Below, one piece after another: positions 6,662 to 8,647 of a stretch of 8,647 nt of DNA. Numbering within the stretch: the first letter of the stretch is position 1; each line of letters begins with the position of its first letter. The notes under the pieces are model-generated. The model was given only the letters and a program-made list of their open reading frames with translations. It had not been told where the DNA came from and did no database searches. This DNA comes from Verrucomicrobiota bacterium (GTDB lineage: Bacteria > Verrucomicrobiota > Verrucomicrobiia > Chthoniobacterales > UBA10450), in the NCBI GenBank assembly GCA_003219355.1, contig QHOQ01000121.1, positions 1 through 8,647 of the forward strand. Direction: 5' to 3'. The translations under genes were made by a program, and so were the position numbers.

Positions 6662-6717
6662 GCTGATTTCGCGCGCGATCTAACATCCGGTTGCGCTGGA
6701 TTTTTCGAATAATCAGC
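6662..6717. repeat. Nested inverted repeat between the VKOR remnant and the Asp-box gene
   Basis: GCTGATT (6662-6668) and AATCAGC (6711-6717) are perfect seven-base arms 42 bases apart. The next bases inward, TCG (6669-6671) and CGA (6706-6708), also pair if two bases are bulged. The terminator-like hairpin at 6685-6701 sits inside. It may be a compound 3'-end structure for the ligase/VKOR message, or the trace of a small excised element. No target duplication is recognisable. Confidence 0.3.
6685..6705 (+). terminator. Weak intrinsic terminator-like hairpin
   Basis: ATCCGG (6685-6690) and CTGGAT (6696-6701) pair over six bases with one G-T wobble around a TTGCG loop. The second arm runs directly into TTTTT (6701-6705). 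The stem is short, but a T-run in the right place makes it the best terminator candidate in the window. It lies 44 bases past the VKOR remnant's stop and 47 bases before the Asp-box gene, which would separate the two transcription units. Confidence 0.35.
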
Positions 6718-6751
6718 GACAGTCCCGATAGGGCTAACAAACGAAACTCTT

Positions 6752-8647
6752 ATGCGAAAAAATCCTGCTTCTCAATCCGGTCTTTTCAATCCCCGCGTCT
6801 TGATAGCTCTTAGTCTTTGTTCAGTTGGTGCTTTGCTTGCTATGTTAAGTTTCGCGGCAACGCCATCGAGCGGAACACTGACTGACACGTCCGGCCCGCT
6901 GTCTTACACGGCGGGCCCGTTTTTCGTGGCGAATCCGACCCCAATACTATTCGTTGACCAAGGTCCCGAATGCTCCGGCTCGGCACAGCCATGTGATGAT
7001 TTTGCGCTGACGGTGACGTTGCCTGCCGGTTACGCCGCCGCGCATCCAAACGCCGCGGTGAAAGTCACATTGGCTTGGAACGATGCCGGCAGCGGTTCAT
7101 CAGACTACGATCTCTATATTTATAAAGGTACCGTCCACAACACCGACGGTAGCCAGGCGGCCAACTATCAATCCGCGAGTAGCGCCAATCCAGAGATCGC
7201 CAGCATCAGCCCCCTCTCAGATGGCACGAGTCAGTACACTGTGAAGGTCGTGCCGTTCACGCCTACTGGCGAAAGCGTCCATGTGACCATGGAATTGCTG
7301 CCGGGTTCCGGCAGTGGCGGCAGTACCGGCTTCGGAGGCCCCGACCCAACCACGCCCGGCGTTCCGCGCTACCAGAATTTTTTCGCGCCGGACGGCACCT
7401 CTGCTCAAAGCAGCGATGGTGAGTTCAATATTGGCTTCAATCCGAAGACCGGCCGGATCATGACAATGAATATCGGGCCGATCTGGCGATTGACTCCACC
7501 GGAACGCCTCAGTCCAGCCAAGCCGGAGTGTTGTGAAGCACTTTGGGAAGATAAAACCAACCTCACAACCATCACAGGTCTCGATCCGATCCTGTTTACC
7601 GATCAGAAGACTGGGCGCACTTTTGCCTCTAATTCCACCGTCGGCGCCAATGCTGTTTACGGATACAGTGACAATGATGGCGATCTGTGGGTGCCGCTGG
7701 CCGCCTCTCCGGCCAGTGGTGGGACCGATCATGAAACCATCGGTTCCGGGCCCTATCCAACTTCGTTGAGTGCGCTGTCGAACCCAGTGAACCAAGGCGA
7801 GGCAGTATATTATTGCTCCCAAAGCTTTCCTCTCGGCCCGGCGACATGTCAGCGGAGCGATACCCTCGGCGCCAGTTATGGCCCAGGCGTTCTCGCTTAC
7901 GAAGGCAACGGGATCACGCAATGCCACGGTCTGCATGGCCACGTCCACGTGGCTCCGAATGGTACAGTCTGGTTGCCGGTTAATCAGTGCGGAGGAAAGC
8001 AAGGTGGCGCTGTGAGCACGGATGGTGGCACGACTTGGAGTGAATTTATTGTTACCGACAGCCAGTCGCAGATCAATGGCGCTGATCCTTCTGTCGGTAT
8101 TGATAGCAATAGCACTGCTTATTACTGCTATGTGAACAACGAGCCGGTCGCTCCCGGCAATCCGCCCGAAGGCCATGTTCATGTTAAGGTCAGCAAGGAC
8201 GGCGGCAAAACTTGGATTCGCGATTTCGACGTCGGTGCATCTCATGGAATCAAGAACGCAGCCCATACCGAGGCTATTGGCGGAAGTGCTGGGCGTGCCG
8301 CCTGTGGGTTCTTAGGCACTGATGTGGCGGGCGACTACCAATCCAGTGGTTTTCCCGGCAAATGGTACGCGTTCGTCGCCACCACCTACGATGAAGGCCA
8401 GACCTGGGTGACGGTTAACGCCACGCCTAACGATCCCGTCCAAAGCAAAACCGGCATCTGGCAGCAGGGCGGCAGCCATGATGATCGAAACCTGCTCGAC
8501 TTCAACGAAATCACGGTGGACGACAAAGGGCGGGCTCTGTACGGGTACAGCGATGGCTGCGTGACTCCGGGCTGCATCGCCGGCACGGCTGCCGATGATT
8601 TTGTCGCCTTCATGCGTGTGGCGCGGCAGTCCGGAGGCAAGAGCTTG
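6752..8647 (+). CDS. Secreted Asp-box (BNR/sialidase-like) beta-propeller protein, 3' end cut by the window
   Basis: The frame from ATG at 6752 stays open for 632 codons to the window edge. An export signal occupies residues 1-35 (basic start, hydrophobic core about 17-34, then AATPSSG). Residues about 40-183 form a beta-rich domain with AWNDAGSGSSDYDLYIYKG (108-126), resembling the pre-peptidase C-terminal (PPC-like) fold. A Gly/Ser linker (185-196) leads into PGVPRYQNFFAPDG and a propeller-like region. Three Asp boxes are visible: SxDGGTTW at 422-429, SxDGGKTW at 481-488 and TYDEGQTW at 545-552. They are about 60 residues apart, as expected for successive blades. Asp boxes are structural turns in sialidases and other secreted glycan- or protein-binding propellers; the catalytic residues of true sialidases could not be assigned, so enzyme activity is unproven. 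Several cysteines suit an extracytoplasmic location. The C-terminus, which may hold an anchor or sorting signal, is outside the window. No Shine-Dalgarno sequence precedes the ATG. Confidence 0.85.
   Translation, partial: MRKNPASQSGLFNPRVLIALSLCSVGALLAMLSFAATPSSGTLTDTSGPLSYTAGPFFVANPTPILFVDQGPECSGSAQPCDDFALTVTLPAGYAAAHPNAAVKVTLAWNDAGSGSSDYDLYIYKGTVHNTDGSQAANYQSASSANPEIASISPLSDGTSQYTVKVVPFTPTGESVHVTMELLPGSGSGGSTGFGGPDPTTPGVPRYQNFFAPDGTSAQSSDGEFNIGFNPKTGRIMTMNIGPIWRLTPPERLSPAKPECCEALWEDKTNLTTITGLDPILFTDQKTGRTFASNSTVGANAVYGYSDNDGDLWVPLAASPASGGTDHETIGSGPYPTSLSALSNPVNQGEAVYYCSQSFPLGPATCQRSDTLGASYGPGVLAYEGNGITQCHGLHGHVHVAPNGTVWLPVNQCGGKQGGAVSTDGGTTWSEFIVTDSQSQINGADPSVGIDSNSTAYYCYVNNEPVAPGNPPEGHVHVKVSKDGGKTWIRDFDVGASHGIKNAAHTEAIGGSAGRAACGFLGTDVAGDYQSSGFPGKWYAFVATTYDEGQTWVTVNATPNDPVQSKTGIWQQGGSHDDRNLLDFNEITVDDKGRALYGYSDGCVTPGCIAGTAADDFVAFMRVARQSGGKSL

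Noticed and set aside
6455..6712. An 85-codon plus-strand frame overlapping the VKOR remnant
   Set aside because: It is the +2 shift of the frame that encodes the C-x-Y-C pair and membrane helices. Its own translation shows no hydrophobic organisation or motif of its own.
6721..6735. Small stem CCC-gata-GGG just before the Asp-box gene
   Set aside because: Three to five base pairs with a bulge is within chance expectation, and no riboswitch or attenuator feature accompanies it.
7217..8266. A 349-codon open frame on the minus strand opposite the Asp-box gene
   Set aside because: Its translation has no recognisable domain, is compositionally odd, and lies wholly inside the coding sequence of a protein with clear Asp boxes and an export signal. 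It is a shadow frame produced by codon bias.

Overview
The window is an ordinary-looking stretch of bacterial chromosome with moderate GC (by eye a little over half), densely coded and without insertion sequences, tRNAs, rRNAs or CRISPR arrays. It holds six clear protein-coding genes, one of them cut by the right edge, and one probable gene remnant. The gene types are a lipid-binding-like START protein, a secreted amidohydrolase, an AI-2E family permease, an RhlE-type helicase, a PGM1-like ATP-grasp ligase and a secreted Asp-box propeller. Together with the wording of the last protein's export leader, they remind me of soil Verrucomicrobiota (Chthoniobacterales-like) or Acidobacteriota. That is an impression from memory, not something the sequence proves.

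Layout. Left half, minus strand (94-3467): an AI-2E family transporter (2328-3467), then a metal-dependent amidohydrolase (873-2270) 57 bases further on, then a START-domain protein (94-753) preceded by its own consensus -10 box. Position 3468-3585 is a 118-base divergent promoter region with a short dyad. Right half, plus strand: an RhlE-like DEAD-box helicase with a DEVD motif II (3586-4800), a 505-residue ATP-grasp ligase of the PGM1 (pheganomycin peptide ligase) type (4912-6429), a 71-codon reading frame that overlaps the ligase stop codon and reads as the C-terminal third of a vitamin K epoxide reductase (VKOR) protein (6426-6641), a nested inverted repeat with a weak terminator-like hairpin (6662-6717), and a large secreted Asp-box protein that runs off the right edge (6752-8647). 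No gap between genes exceeds 300 bases.

The genes do not form an evident single pathway. The amidohydrolase and permease may be co-transcribed. The ligase and VKOR remnant are physically fused at a four-base stop/start overlap. The rest look like separate transcription units. The items most worth a second look are the PGM1-like ligase without a visible precursor or pathway partner, the VKOR fragment stitched to its end, and -10-like hexamers sitting only 6-8 bases before start codons that lack a Shine-Dalgarno sequence, which hints at leaderless messages.
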